A stretch of DNA of 48,945 nucleotides from the NCBI RefSeq assembly GCF_027622945.1, contig NZ_JAPZVQ010000001.1:720979-769923 (forward strand). Direction: 5' to 3'. This document shows, one piece after another, positions 9,667-19,900 of the stretch; the first letter of the stretch is position 1; each line of letters begins with the position of its first letter. The DNA comes from Glycomyces lechevalierae (GTDB taxonomy: Bacteria; Actinomycetota; Actinomycetes; Mycobacteriales; Micromonosporaceae). The notes below the pieces were generated by a model that saw only the letters and a list, made by a program, of their open reading frames with translations, searched no databases and was not told where the DNA came from. Made by a program: the position numbers and the translations under genes.

Positions 9667-12102
9667 ATGCGGCATTCACCCCCACTGCATTCACCTCAAC
9701 CGCGCTCACAAAAGAACCGAATCCCCGCCCTCGCGGCGGCCCTGCTTCTCGCCGTCGCCGGAGCCCTCGCGGCCCTCGGCGCCTCCCCGGCACAAGCGCA
9801 GACCGCGTACACCTACTACGTCTCCCCCAACGGCAACGACAGCAATCCCGGCACCGCCGCCCAGCCCCTGAAGACCCTCACCGCCGCCCAGCAGCGCGCC
9901 CGCACGGCCGCCGCGACGGGCGACGGCGACGTCACGGTGAACCTGCTCGACGGGACCTACCGGCTCAGCGCCCCGCTGCGGTTCGGCGCCGGCGACTCCG
10001 GCAAGAACGGCCACACCGTCACCTGGAAGGCCGCCGACGGCGCCCACCCGGTCGTGACCGGCGCGCAGGCCGTGACCGGCTGGACCCTCGACGACGCCGC
10101 CACGGGCGTCTACCGGGCCGACGTGGGCACCGGCTTCGACACCCGGCAGCTCTATGTGGACGGACGGCTCGCGCAGCGGGCCCGCACCGGCATCGCCGCG
10201 GGCGACATGACGCTCAACGCCTCCGGGTTCACCCTCAACAACGGCAACTTCGACTACCTCGCCTCGCTGCCCGACAAGCAGCGCATCGAACTCCAGGCCA
10301 TGCTGTCGTTCACCAACAGGTTCGCGCCCGTGCAGGGCATCAGCGGCCGCACCGTGACCATGCAGCAGCCCGCGTGGAACAACAACACCTACGGGTACGA
10401 CACGATCCAGAGCCCGTTCCGCAACCCCACCTTCTACCTGCTCAACTCCAAGCGCTTCCTCGACCAGGGCGGCGAGTGGTACCTCGACACGACCGCCGGG
10501 CGGCTCTACTACAAACCGCTCTCGGGCCAGAACATGGCGAACGCGAAGGTGGAGCTGCCGCGCCTGAAGACCCTCGTCGAGGTCGGCGGCACCTATGACG
10601 CGCCGGTGCGCGGCCTGGTGTTCTCCGGGCTCACCTTCACCGGCACGACCTGGCTCGAACCGGGCTCGAACAACGGGTACGCGAACCAGCAGACCGGCAC
10701 GTTCATCACCGGCGTCCAGCCGAACCGGCCCGCGGACGCGTTCACCTCGTGCAAGTCCGGCTGCAAGGGCTTCGAGGCGGCGCGCAACTCCTGGGCGCAG
10801 GCCCCGGCCGCCGTGCAGGTCTCGGCCTCCGACGGGATCACGTTCTCGGACAACGACTTCGTGAACCTCGGCTCGGTCGCCCTCGGCATCGGCAACGACG
10901 CGAACGCCCACAGCACCGGTGTGGGCCTGGGCGCCAAGAACATCAAGGTCCTCCGCAACGAGTTCACCTCCAGCGCCGGCGGCGGCATCGTGGTCGGCGG
11001 CGTCCGGCCCGACGCGCACCACCCGTCCGACGCCCGGATGGTCAACAGCGACATCCTCATCAGCGACAACAGCGTGCACGACACGGCCGTCGAATACCTC
11101 GACCACGCCGCGATCCTCGGCACCTACGCGACGCGGCTGACCATCGATCACAACTACGTGTCCGACATGCCGTACAGCGGCATCAACGTCGGCTTCGGAT
11201 GGGGCGCCAACGACCCCGGCGGCAGTCCCGAGTACCTCAACCGCGGGCTCTACGACTACCAGCCGATCTACCAGACGCCCACGACCGCACGGGAAGTGCA
11301 CGTCACGGGCAACCACGTGCGCAACGTCGTGGAGACCCTGTGGGACGCCGGGTGCATCTACTCGCTCTCGGCGCACCCGAGCAGCACGATCAACGGCAAC
11401 TTCTGCGAGAACAGCGGGCAGCTCGGCCTGTACTTCGACGAGGGCTCGCGGTACTTCACGGCCAACGGCAACGTCTTCCGCAACACCGCGGGCCAGTGGG
11501 CGCACGCCAACAACCAGAGCGGCAACCTCACCGGCGACATGACGCTGACCGGCAACTACACCACGAACTCGGCGATCACCGGGCTCGTGGACGGCCAGCG
11601 CGGCAACACCGTCCGGAACAACACGACGTTCAGCGCGGGCTCGCCGCCCGCCGAGGCGTCCCGGATCATGGCGGACGCGGGTCCGCGCGACGGCGGGACC
11701 GGGGCGACCACCGGCGCGCTGCACTCGGTGAGCGCGAACCGCTGCCTCGACGTGCCGAACTCGGCGACGGCGACCGGCACCCAGGTGCAGATCTGGGACT
11801 GCCACGGCGGCGCGAACCAGTTGTGGACCTACACGGCCGCAAAGGAACTGACGGTGTACGCCGACGGGAACAAGCGCTGCCTCGACGCCTCCGGCGGCGG
11901 GACCGCGAACGGCACGCCGGCGATCATCTGGACGTGCCACGGCGGTGCGAACCAGCAGTGGAACCGGAACGCGGACGGCTCGATCACGAACGCGGCGTCG
12001 GGGCTGTGCCTCGACGTCTCGGGTCAGGGGACGGCCAACGGCACGAAGGTGCACCTGTGGAGCTGCACGGGCGCTTCGAACCAGAAGTGGACGCTGAGTT
12101 AG
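9667..12102 (+). CDS. secreted right-handed beta-helix carbohydrate-active protein with CBM13
   Basis: The 811-residue protein has a long signal peptide (about 1-44, ending SPAQAQ), a parallel beta-helix region starting with YYVSPNGNDSNPGTAAQP and KTLTAAQQRAR (about 48-670), and a ricin-type beta-trefoil (about 685-811) with QLW, QQW and QKW repeats. Such folds are found in pectate lyases and in GH141-type fucosidase/xylanase enzymes; the PHP-like WYLDTTAGRLYYKP segment is common in the latter group, but the family call is tentative. The ATG at 9667 follows AAGGAAAGG by nine bases; an in-frame ATG at 9646 lacks such a site. It follows the enolase gene by 41 bases and is likely co-transcribed. 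Confidence 0.82.
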   Translation: MRHSPPLHSPQPRSQKNRIPALAAALLLAVAGALAALGASPAQAQTAYTYYVSPNGNDSNPGTAAQPLKTLTAAQQRARTAAATGDGDVTVNLLDGTYRLSAPLRFGAGDSGKNGHTVTWKAADGAHPVVTGAQAVTGWTLDDAATGVYRADVGTGFDTRQLYVDGRLAQRARTGIAAGDMTLNASGFTLNNGNFDYLASLPDKQRIELQAMLSFTNRFAPVQGISGRTVTMQQPAWNNNTYGYDTIQSPFRNPTFYLLNSKRFLDQGGEWYLDTTAGRLYYKPLSGQNMANAKVELPRLKTLVEVGGTYDAPVRGLVFSGLTFTGTTWLEPGSNNGYANQQTGTFITGVQPNRPADAFTSCKSGCKGFEAARNSWAQAPAAVQVSASDGITFSDNDFVNLGSVALGIGNDANAHSTGVGLGAKNIKVLRNEFTSSAGGGIVVGGVRPDAHHPSDARMVNSDILISDNSVHDTAVEYLDHAAILGTYATRLTIDHNYVSDMPYSGINVGFGWGANDPGGSPEYLNRGLYDYQPIYQTPTTAREVHVTGNHVRNVVETLWDAGCIYSLSAHPSSTINGNFCENSGQLGLYFDEGSRYFTANGNVFRNTAGQWAHANNQSGNLTGDMTLTGNYTTNSAITGLVDGQRGNTVRNNTTFSAGSPPAEASRIMADAGPRDGGTGATTGALHSVSANRCLDVPNSATATGTQVQIWDCHGGANQLWTYTAAKELTVYADGNKRCLDASGGGTANGTPAIIWTCHGGANQQWNRNADGSITNAASGLCLDVSGQGTANGTKVHLWSCTGASNQKWTLS

Positions 12103-12120
12103 GGCCCTTTCGGATGATGG

Positions 12121-12146
12121 TGGCGCGGCCCTCGCGGGCCGCGCCA
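12121..12146. terminator. GC hairpin after the beta-helix gene
   Basis: TGGCGCGGCCC (12121-12131) pairs with 12136-12146 across a TCGC loop; no T run follows. It separates the utilisation operon from the convergent membrane-protein gene. Confidence 0.7.
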
Positions 12147-12168
12147 TTGCGCTGCCGCGCAGCGGGTC

Positions 12169-13674
12169 TCAGTCCATGAGTCTCGTGAACATGTTCCGGA
12201 AGTCCTCGTCGGAGTATTCGGAGGCCATGGTCATGGTGGTGTCGGAGATGTAGAGGGAGATCGTGTTGTAGGTGCCGTCGAGGCGGTTCGGGCAGGGGTC
12301 GCCGATCTCGCGGGCGTACTCGTCGACGAGTTCGCCGGTCTTGAGCGAGTAGGCCTCGATGGTGAAGCGGTGGGCGAAGAACCCGGCCCAGAAGGTGCTG
12401 CCGTCGGGGCGGCGGTACTGGCAGGACTCCTGGAACTCGCCGACCTCGGCTTCGACGCAGACCGCGAGTGCGGTCTCGGCGGCGGTCGCGGCGAGCCAGG
12501 AGTCGGGGAAGCCGCGGCCCTCGGCGGTCCAGGTGCCGACGAGCCGCATCGGGTGGGGTCCGGGACCGCCCGCGTCGGGGGCGGCGGGGTAGGCGACCGG
12601 GTCGGCGCAGTAGGTGCCGGAGGCGAGGACGCCGTCGGCGGCTTCGGCGGCGCGTTCGTGGTCGGGGTAGGCGGTGAGGAATTCGCGGAAGAGGGCCGCG
12701 GCGTCTTGGGTCTCGACGCGTTCCTGTGCGCAGTCGAGGAGCCGGTCCGGGACCTGGCCTGCGGCGGCGTTGACCGGTGCGCTGATGGCCTCGGCGTCCC
12801 AGGTCCGTCCGGCGAGCCAGTCGTCGACGGCGTGGCCGGTGCAGGGGGACGGGGCCTCGGCGAGGTCGTCCATGAAGGCGGTGACCGTGGCTTCGACCGT
12901 GTCGGCTTGGCCGGGGTGGTCTGCGAGGGTGTCGGTGAGCTGCGTGAAGCCCCGCTCGATCGTGGCCGGGTTGGGGACGCCGTCGAGGAGGGCGGCTTGG
13001 AACAGGAACTCGGCGCGCTTGGGGCCCGCGCCGTCCCAGAGGGCGCCGGGGTGGTCGAGATAGGTCTCCAGCGTGGCCGCGGCCTCGGTGGGCGAGGCGT
13101 CGAGGGCGGCCAGGAGCAGGTCGCAGGCCTCGTGCTCCTCTTCGCCGCGCAGGACGGCCGGGCCGAAGGCGACGCGGTGGACGACGTCGAGACGGTCGAG
13201 CGCGGCGTTGGCCTCCTCGCAGTCCCCGGCGGCGTGCGCGGCCTCGGCATCATGGGCGATCCACCACGCGTCGAATCTGAACCAGGTGACGGTGAGCAGG
13301 ACGAGCGCGGCGGCTGTGACGGCGAAGAACCGGGGCCGCCGGGCCGGGTCCTCCCCCAGGGTCGCGAGGCGGTCGAGGCGCACGCGGCGGGTGAGCCACC
13401 AGGCGTGGACGATCATGACCAGGCCCCAGGCGGGCAGCAGGTAGCGCCAGAGCGGGTTCTCGGTCTGGACGGCGGCCGACCACAGCAGGAACCCGGTCCC
13501 GGTCAGGGCCAGCGCCGCGAGGACCGGGCGACGCATGGACATGTAGCCGAGGCCCAGCATGGTGGCGTTCCCGGCGACGGCGACGACCGGATCGGTCGCG
13601 GGCCGGGGACGCGGGGACGGCGGCGCGGTCGGCGGCGCGATGGGCGGCTCGGTCGGGGCGGGTTCGGGGTACAT
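12169..13674 (-). CDS. membrane protein with TPR-like extracytoplasmic domain
   Basis: The 501-residue protein has a Pro-rich N-terminus (about 1-27), four hydrophobic segments (in about 28-67, 75-93 and 114-133) and a long soluble part. Residues about 135-340 are helical and TPR-like (HAAGDCEEANAALDRL, ALFREFLTAYPDHERAAEAADG), and about 360-501 form a Cys-containing domain of unknown type. Proteins of this plan occur in streptomycetes without known function. The ATG at 13674 follows GAGGAGT; a frame open to 13716 has no such site. It is divergent from the EF-hand gene. No enzyme motif was seen. Confidence 0.75.
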   Translation of the reverse strand: MYPEPAPTEPPIAPPTAPPSPRPRPATDPVVAVAGNATMLGLGYMSMRRPVLAALALTGTGFLLWSAAVQTENPLWRYLLPAWGLVMIVHAWWLTRRVRLDRLATLGEDPARRPRFFAVTAAALVLLTVTWFRFDAWWIAHDAEAAHAAGDCEEANAALDRLDVVHRVAFGPAVLRGEEEHEACDLLLAALDASPTEAAATLETYLDHPGALWDGAGPKRAEFLFQAALLDGVPNPATIERGFTQLTDTLADHPGQADTVEATVTAFMDDLAEAPSPCTGHAVDDWLAGRTWDAEAISAPVNAAAGQVPDRLLDCAQERVETQDAAALFREFLTAYPDHERAAEAADGVLASGTYCADPVAYPAAPDAGGPGPHPMRLVGTWTAEGRGFPDSWLAATAAETALAVCVEAEVGEFQESCQYRRPDGSTFWAGFFAHRFTIEAYSLKTGELVDEYAREIGDPCPNRLDGTYNTISLYISDTTMTMASEYSDEDFRNMFTRLMD

Positions 13675-13810
13675 GGCGGCACTCCTCGGGGCGTCGGGAC
13701 CGTCCCAGTGGAGCACCGATCGCTCGGGACCGGTCCCGGCGAGCGGGCGGGATCAGCGGTTTCAGTCCCTCGCCGTCCTTACCGTGGCACGATCCGATCT
13801 GGACATGAAA

Positions 13811-13836
13811 CCGGACATTCCCCGTACGGGGTCCGG
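13811..13836. promoter_or_regulatory. nested palindrome before the EF-hand gene
   Basis: CCGGAC (13811-13816) pairs with GTCCGG (13831-13836) around the perfect 12-base palindrome CCCCGTACGGGG (13820-13831). It ends 29 bases before the EF-hand start codon, in the 191-base divergent gap, so it is either an operator or a leader hairpin. Confidence 0.4.
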
Positions 13837-13865
13837 TCACGCGATGACACAGGAACGGGAGATCC

Positions 13866-14552
13866 ATGAAGGCGAAGACGAAGCAGAGGGCCATCGCAGT
13901 CGGGGCCGTCGCGGCGGCTGTGGCCGCGGGCGCGGCGATCGCCATCGGCACCAGGCTCAAGCCGACGGCGACGGTCGGCCGGGTCCGCCTGAACAAGTTC
14001 GACCGCTGGTTCGACACGCTCGACACCGCCGGGAACGACTACATCACCGAAGCGAACCTGATCGAGGCCGCCGGCCGCGTCCTCGGGGCCCGGGGCGTCC
14101 CGGTCGACAGCCCGATGGGGATGGAGCTCCACGAGGCCACGCAGCGGCTGTGGGCCGAGTTCATCGCGCCGAAGGCCATCGGCGACGACGGCCGCGTCGG
14201 CCGCCGGGAGCTGCGGACGGCGCTGGCCGAGCACATGCTCGCGGACCAGTTCGCTGCCGCCGCGAAGCTCGCGTCGATCGCGGACGCGTACTTCTCGATC
14301 GCGGACGAGGACGGGGACGGCCTCATCAGCTCCGGCGAGTTCGTGCAGCTCATGCGCAACTGGAACGGCGTGGACTACCAGGAGAGCCACCGCGTGTTCG
14401 AGTACCTGGACGCCGACCACGACAACCGGATCTCGCCCGACGAGTGGCGCAGCGCGATCTTCAGCTTCTTCCTCGGGAGCGAGCGCAACCACCCGGCGAA
14501 CGACCTCATGGGCAGGGTCGGCAGCCCGATCCTGGCCCCGGCCAGCTTCTGA
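13866..14552 (+). CDS. EF-hand calcium-binding protein (calerythrin-like)
   Basis: The 228-residue protein has an N-terminal hydrophobic Ala/Val/Gly segment (about 9-27), which could anchor or export it, then EF-hand loops DTAGNDYITEAN (weak), DEDGDGLISSGE and DADHDNRISPDE (both canonical, with Asp/Asn/Glu ligands at positions 1, 3, 5 and 12). Bacterial proteins with this four-helix-pair layout act as calcium buffers or sensors. Unlike classical calerythrin, which is soluble, the hydrophobic N-terminus here suggests membrane attachment. The ATG follows GGGAG. The C-terminal 30 residues are low in structure. No partner gene is evident. Confidence 0.88.
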   Translation: MKAKTKQRAIAVGAVAAAVAAGAAIAIGTRLKPTATVGRVRLNKFDRWFDTLDTAGNDYITEANLIEAAGRVLGARGVPVDSPMGMELHEATQRLWAEFIAPKAIGDDGRVGRRELRTALAEHMLADQFAAAAKLASIADAYFSIADEDGDGLISSGEFVQLMRNWNGVDYQESHRVFEYLDADHDNRISPDEWRSAIFSFFLGSERNHPANDLMGRVGSPILAPASF

Positions 14553-14563
14553 CCGGACCTGAG

Positions 14564-14608
14564 GCCCCGGGCGACGTGCTCATTTCCGACGCGTCGCCCG
14601 GGGCTTTT
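14564..14608 (+). terminator. intrinsic terminator of the EF-hand gene
   Basis: GCCCCGGGCGACG (14564-14576) pairs perfectly with 14592-14604 and is followed by TTTT. The T run overlaps the end of the convergent glycosyltransferase gene. Confidence 0.9.
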
Positions 14609-15810
14609 CAGTGCGCTGTTTCCAAGCGGCGCAGGGCGACCGCGCGTTCGACGGCTTCGAGCATCGCGTCCGCGCCGTCGGCGGCGCGCAGCACGGAGGC
14701 GAACGCGGCGTGCCGCTCCCGGTCGGCGTCGAGGGCGGCGCGGATCGCCGCCGTGACCGCTTCGGTCGAGTCGTCTTCGGCCGCGACGGTGCCGAGCCCG
14801 AGCCCGGCGACGCGGGCGGCGTTGCCGCGCTGCTCGTTCGAGTGGGGCGCGAACACGAGCGGGGTCCCGCAGAGCAGCCCCTCGATCATCGACGCGTGTC
14901 CGCCGTGGACGACGGCGGCGGCGCTGCGGGACATGAGGTCCACGGCGTCGTGGCGGAACGCGGCGATCTCGATGTCGGCGTCGCCGGCGGCCGCGCGGAC
15001 CTGTTCGGCGAGCGCGTCGCTGCCGGGTCCGTCGACGCCGAGGGTCACCGCGAGGCGCACCCCGAGGCCGCTCGCGGCGGCCGCGATCCGCAGCAGGTCC
15101 TTGTCCCCCGCGCCCGAGCCGCCGAGCGTGACGTTCAGGACCGGCTCGCGGTCGCGCCGCACCGGCTGCTCCAGCAGCTCGCTCGGCACGAGCGGTCCGA
15201 TGTGGCGGATCTCGGCGGTCAGTCCGGCCATGAGCCCGGCGGTCTCGGCCGGGACGTCGGAGAGCGGGTCGAGCAGGGGCAGGTCGGGCACGAGCACCGC
15301 GTCCCCGAGGGGACGGCGGTGCGCGGGATCGATGCCGACCTCTTCGAGGGTCGCGAGGATCTCCGGGAGCACCGCGTGCATCGGGTGGCGGAAGAGGCGC
15401 AGGTTGTGGCAGGTGAAGCTCGGCAGGCCGCGCATGGAGGCCGCGACGGACGCCGTGTTGCGCATGTCGCTGACCACCGCGTCGGGCGCGAACCCGTCGA
15501 TGGCGCGCAGCTCGTCGTCGAGGGAGGCCTGCACGTAGGCGGGGCTGGCGAGGCGCGTGCGGGCGAAGGCGCGCAGGCTCGCGACGTCGTTCATGCCGCG
15601 CCAGGCCGGGGCCGGGCCGATCTCGTCGATGCCGATCCATTGCAGCCCAGCGTGTTCGACGAGGGGTCGGACCTCTTCGTGGGCGGCGACGGCCACCGTG
15701 TGGCCGGCGTCGGCGAAGCGCCGGGCGGCCGTGCGCATGCGCGTCACGTGGCCGAGGCTCGAGCGGCTGAAGGCGACGAACAGCACCCTCAGCGGACGGA
15801 TTTCAGGCAT
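14608..15810 (-). CDS. MGT/MurG-like family 1 glycosyltransferase
   Basis: The 400-residue GT-B protein has an N-terminal acceptor half (RVLFVAFSRSSLGHVTRM, with the Gly/His loop) and a C-terminal nucleotide-sugar half with VVHGGHASMIEGLLCGTPLV, the counterpart of the PSPG-type donor-binding motif, followed by the polar NEQRGNAARV. Such enzymes transfer sugars onto lipids, polyketides or macrolides; the UDP- or dTDP-sugar and acceptor are not evident. The gene has only a weak ribosome-binding site (AGAAAG) before the ATG at 15810. No natural-product cluster surrounds it. It lies downstream of the endonuclease IV gene on the same strand with a 122-base gap holding no recognisable feature. Confidence 0.85.
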   Translation of the reverse strand: MPEIRPLRVLFVAFSRSSLGHVTRMRTAARRFADAGHTVAVAAHEEVRPLVEHAGLQWIGIDEIGPAPAWRGMNDVASLRAFARTRLASPAYVQASLDDELRAIDGFAPDAVVSDMRNTASVAASMRGLPSFTCHNLRLFRHPMHAVLPEILATLEEVGIDPAHRRPLGDAVLVPDLPLLDPLSDVPAETAGLMAGLTAEIRHIGPLVPSELLEQPVRRDREPVLNVTLGGSGAGDKDLLRIAAAASGLGVRLAVTLGVDGPGSDALAEQVRAAAGDADIEIAAFRHDAVDLMSRSAAAVVHGGHASMIEGLLCGTPLVFAPHSNEQRGNAARVAGLGLGTVAAEDDSTEAVTAAIRAALDADRERHAAFASVLRAADGADAMLEAVERAVALRRLETAH

Positions 15811-15932
15811 CGCTCTGCTTTCTGAAGGGTTCGACGGCGGGGAGTGCCCATCGTGGACCGGGGAGGGCCCGCACCCGAGCGTACCGACGGTCCGTCGCCT
15901 GTCGACACTTTTTCAGGACCCGGGACGGCGGC

Positions 15933-16796
15933 TCAAGAACGTTCGGACTGCACCTCGGCGAGCAGCCGCTTCGCATGGGCCACATCGCGGGCCTGCGTCG
16001 CGGTCTCCACGATCAGCGGCACACCGGCCAGCGCCGGGCTCGCCATGACCGCCTTCAGGCCGTCGTCGCCGAGCAGGCCCTCGCCCAGCGCCTCGTGCCG
16101 GTCGCGGCGCGAGTCGCACGCGTCCTTGCTGTCGTTGAAATGGATCAGGCCGATCCGGTCCGACCCCACGGCCTTGCCCAGCGCCTTGAGCGAGGCCTCC
16201 AGACCGTCCCGATCGGACAGCCGCTCACCGGCGGCGTGCAGGTGGCAGGTGTCCAGGCACAGCCCGACCTCGGGAATGCCCACGGCCTCCAGGTACTCGC
16301 CCGCGCTCGCCAGTGTGGACGCCATCGAGTTCGCGCCCCCGGCGGTCGGTTCGACCAGGAGCCGGACCGGCGGCGCATCGTCCAGGACCGCATGGAACGC
16401 AGAGGGGAGGCGGCGCAGCGCCGCGTCCCGGTCCCCGTCGATCGACGAGCCGGCGTGCACGACGACCCCGGCCGCGCCGATCCGCGCGGCGGAGGTCATC
16501 GCTACGCGCAGGTTCTCGACCGAGCGCTCCACGGTCTCGGGCACCGGGGAGGCGAGGTTCAGCAGGTAGGCGGCGTGCACGTAGACCGGCCAGCCTTGCG
16601 CGGTGCACTCGTCGCGGAACGCCTCGGCCACCGCCGCGTCCAGGCGCGGCGGGGCCCAGCCGCGCGGCGAGCCGATGAACACCTGCAGGGCTTCGACCTC
16701 GAATTCGAGCGCGTTGGGGATGCCGCGCTTGACCAGGCCGCCTCCGACGGGCACGTGCGCTCCGATCGGATGGTGCACCGCTTTCTTCCGTGGCAT
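15933..16796 (-). CDS. nfo: deoxyribonuclease IV (AP endonuclease)
   Basis: The 287-residue TIM-barrel protein carries the family's zinc-ligand motifs: GAHVPVGGG near the N-terminus, VVVHAGS, LVEPTAGG (Glu), LCLDTCHLHAAGE (Asp and His), IHFNDSKDACDSRRDRHEALGEG (His and Asp residues) and LIVETA (Glu). It cleaves the backbone 5' of abasic sites in base-excision repair. The ATG at 16796 follows GGGAGGCG by seven bases; the frame is open further upstream but without a better site. It is divergent from the Lhr-type helicase gene across 123 bases, pairing two repair enzymes. Confidence 0.95.
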   Translation of the reverse strand: MPRKKAVHHPIGAHVPVGGGLVKRGIPNALEFEVEALQVFIGSPRGWAPPRLDAAVAEAFRDECTAQGWPVYVHAAYLLNLASPVPETVERSVENLRVAMTSAARIGAAGVVVHAGSSIDGDRDAALRRLPSAFHAVLDDAPPVRLLVEPTAGGANSMASTLASAGEYLEAVGIPEVGLCLDTCHLHAAGERLSDRDGLEASLKALGKAVGSDRIGLIHFNDSKDACDSRRDRHEALGEGLLGDDGLKAVMASPALAGVPLIVETATQARDVAHAKRLLAEVQSERS

Positions 16797-16919
16797 CCGG
16801 CGCCTCCCGACGACTCGTCTCCTACCGTTCGCGCTCGCTACAGTAGCGGAGCCCGAGGGCCGGGAGGCCCACATGGCAGATCAGCGAACGCGGCGGGAGT
16901 GTCGGCCGTTCGGGGCACC

Positions 16920-19900
16920 ATGGACGGCATGGCCCGTGCACCGCGCGAACCCGCGCTCGACCGCTTCTCCCCCGCGACCGCCGCGTGGTTCACCGGCGCG
17001 TTCAAGGCGCCCACGCCCGCGCAGGAGGACGCGTGGCGGGCCCTCGCCGAGGAGAAGGACGTGCTGGTCGTCGCCCCCACGGGCTCGGGCAAGACCCTCG
17101 CGGCGTTCATGTCCGCGCTCGACGCGCTCGCCTCGGCCCCGCCGCCCGAGGACCCGAAACTGCGCTGCCGGGTCCTCTACATCTCCCCGCTCAAGGCCCT
17201 CGGCGTCGACGTGGAACGCAACCTCGCCGTCCCGCTCGAAGGCATCCGCGCCGAGGCGGCCCGGCTCGGCCTGCCCCAGCCGGAGATCCGCGTCGGGGTC
17301 CGCTCCGGCGACACGCCGCCCGCCGAGCGGCGCTCGCTCGCGGTCCGGCCGCCGGACATCCTCATCACCACTCCCGAGTCGCTGTTCCTCATGCTCACCT
17401 CGAAGGCGCGGGAGGCGCTGGCGGGCGTCGAGACCGTGATCCTCGACGAGGTCCACGCGGTCGCGGGCACCAAACGCGGTGCGCACCTCGCCCTCTCGCT
17501 CGAACGGCTCGACGCGCTGCTGGACCGGCCCGCACGGCGGATCGGGCTCTCGGCGACCGTGCGGCCCGCCGAGGAGGTCGCGAGGTTCCTTTCGCCGCAA
17601 CGGAACGTGGAGATCGTGCAGCCGCCGTCCGCGAAGGTCTTCGACCTCTCGGTGGTCGTCCCGGTCGAGGACATGGGGGACCTCGCGGGCGCCCCGGTCG
17701 CCGGCGCGTCCGCCGCCGCCGAGGCCCGCTCCGCCGGGTCGATCTGGCCGCACGTCGAGGAGCGCATCACCGACCTCGTGGAGCAGCACCGGTCCACGAT
17801 CGTGTTCACCAACGCGCGCCGCGTCGCCGAGCGGCTTTCGAGCCGGCTCAACGAGATCGAGCACGAGCGGCAGACCGGGCAGCGCCTCCCGGAGGACCAC
17901 GGCCCGGCCCAGTTGATGGGCAACGCCTCCGCGACGCCGGCCGCACCGCAAGTCCTGGCCCGCACGCACCACGGCTCGATCTCGAAGGAGCAGCGCAAGC
18001 AGGTCGAGGAGGACCTCAAGGCGGGCCGCCTGCGTGCCGTCGTGGCCACTTCCAGCCTGGAACTGGGCATCGACATGGGCGCGGTCGACCTCGTCGTCCA
18101 GGTCGAGGCGCCGCCGTCGGTCGCGTCCGGGCTGCAGCGGGTCGGCCGGGCCGGGCACCAGGTCGGGGCGGTCTCGCGCGGCGTGTTCTTCCCCAAGACC
18201 CGCGGCGACCTCATCCAGTCCGCGGTCGTCGCCGAGCGGATGCGGGCGGGCGCGATCGAGGCGATGCAGGTCCCCGCGAACCCGCTCGACGTGCTCGCCC
18301 AGCAGATCGTGGCGATCTGCGCGATGGACGACTGGACCACCGCGGACCTCCTCGCGCTGGTGCGCCGCGCCGCGCCGTTCGCGTCGCTCCCCGAATCCGC
18401 ATTCGAGGCCACTTTGGACATGCTGGCGGGCCGGTACCCGTCGGACGCGTTCGCCGAGCTGCGCCCGCGCCTCGTCTGGGACCGCACGACCGGGAACCTG
18501 ACGGCCCGCCCGGGGGCCCAGCGCCTCGCCGTCACCTCCGGCGGCACCATCCCCGACCGGGGCCTGTTCGGGGTGTTCCTGGCGGGCACGGACCCGAAGC
18601 GCGGCGGCGGCCGCGTGGGCGAACTCGACGAGGAGATGGTGTACGAGTCGCGAGTGGGCGACGTGTTCTCCCTCGGCACCTCCTCGTGGCGCATCGAGGA
18701 GGTCAACCGCGACCGGGTCGTGGTCTCGCCCGCGCCCGGCGTGCCCGGGCGGCTCCCGTTCTGGATCGGCGACAGCCTCGGACGGCCCCTCGAACTCGGC
18801 CGCGCGCTCGGCGAGTTCACCCGCGAGATCGCCTCGCTCCCAAAGGATCGCGCGCACGAGCGGCTGAACGCGGCGGGCCTGGACGACTTCGCCGCCCGCA
18901 ACGCCCTCGCGTACCTCGACGAGCAGCGCGAGGCCACCCGGCACGTGCCCGACGACCGCACGATCGTCGTCGAGCGTTTCCGCGACGAGCTCGGGGACTG
19001 GCGCGTCGTCGTCCACTCCCCCTTCGGCGCCCGCGTGCACGCGCCCTGGGCGCTCGCCCTCGGTGCCCGCCTTCACGAACGGCACGGCGTCGACCCGCAG
19101 CTCATGCACCACGACGACGGCATCGTCCTGCGCCTGCCCGACACCGACGACTTCGGTTTCGACCCCACGGACCTGGCCTTCGACAAGGGCGAGATCACCG
19201 ACCTCGTCACCGAGGCCGTCAGCGGCTCGGCCCTGTTCGCCTCCCGCTTCCGCGAGGCCGCCGCCCGCGCCCTCCTCCTGCCGCACCGCCAGCCGGGCAA
19301 ACGCCAACCGCTGTGGCAGCAGCGGCTGCGCTCCTCCCAACTGCTCGAAGTGGCCGCCCAGTACCCGTCGTTCCCGATCATCCTCGAGGCCGTTCGCGAA
19401 GTCCTGCAAGACGTCTACGACGTGCCCGGCCTCGCTGAGCTCATGGGCGACATCGAGGCCCGCCGCGTGCGGCTCATCGAGGTCACGACCGCGGAGGCCT
19501 CGCCGTTCGCGCGCTCGCTCCTCTTCGGGTACGTCGCGCAGTTCATGTACCAGGGGGACACGCCGCTGGCCGAGCGGCGGGCGGCCGCGCTCTCGCTCGA
19601 CTCGCGGCTCCTCGGCGAACTCCTCGGCCAGGCCGAGCTGCGCGAGCTGCTCGACCCGCAGGCGCTCGAATCCCTTGAGCGCGAACTGCAGTGGCTCACC
19701 GAGGACCGCCGGGCGCGGGACGCCGAGAGTGTCGCCGACCTGCTGCGCCTCCTCGGGCCGCTCCGGGACGACGAACTCGCCGAACGCGGCGCGGACCTTG
19801 ACTGGGCCGCGTCCCTGGCGGCCGCGGGGCGGGCGCTGCGCGTGAGCATCGCCGGTCGAGAGCATTGGGCCGCCGTCGAAGACGCGGGCCGCCTCCGCGA

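Noticed and set aside
15975..16919. Long open frame upstream of the Lhr start, opposite endonuclease IV
   Set aside because: It is the mirror reading of nfo in high-GC DNA and carries no helicase sequence; Lhr conservation begins at 16920.
16797..16919. LexA-type box between nfo and lhr
   Set aside because: Only GTTCG fragments are present; no paired GAAC-N4-GTTC was found.
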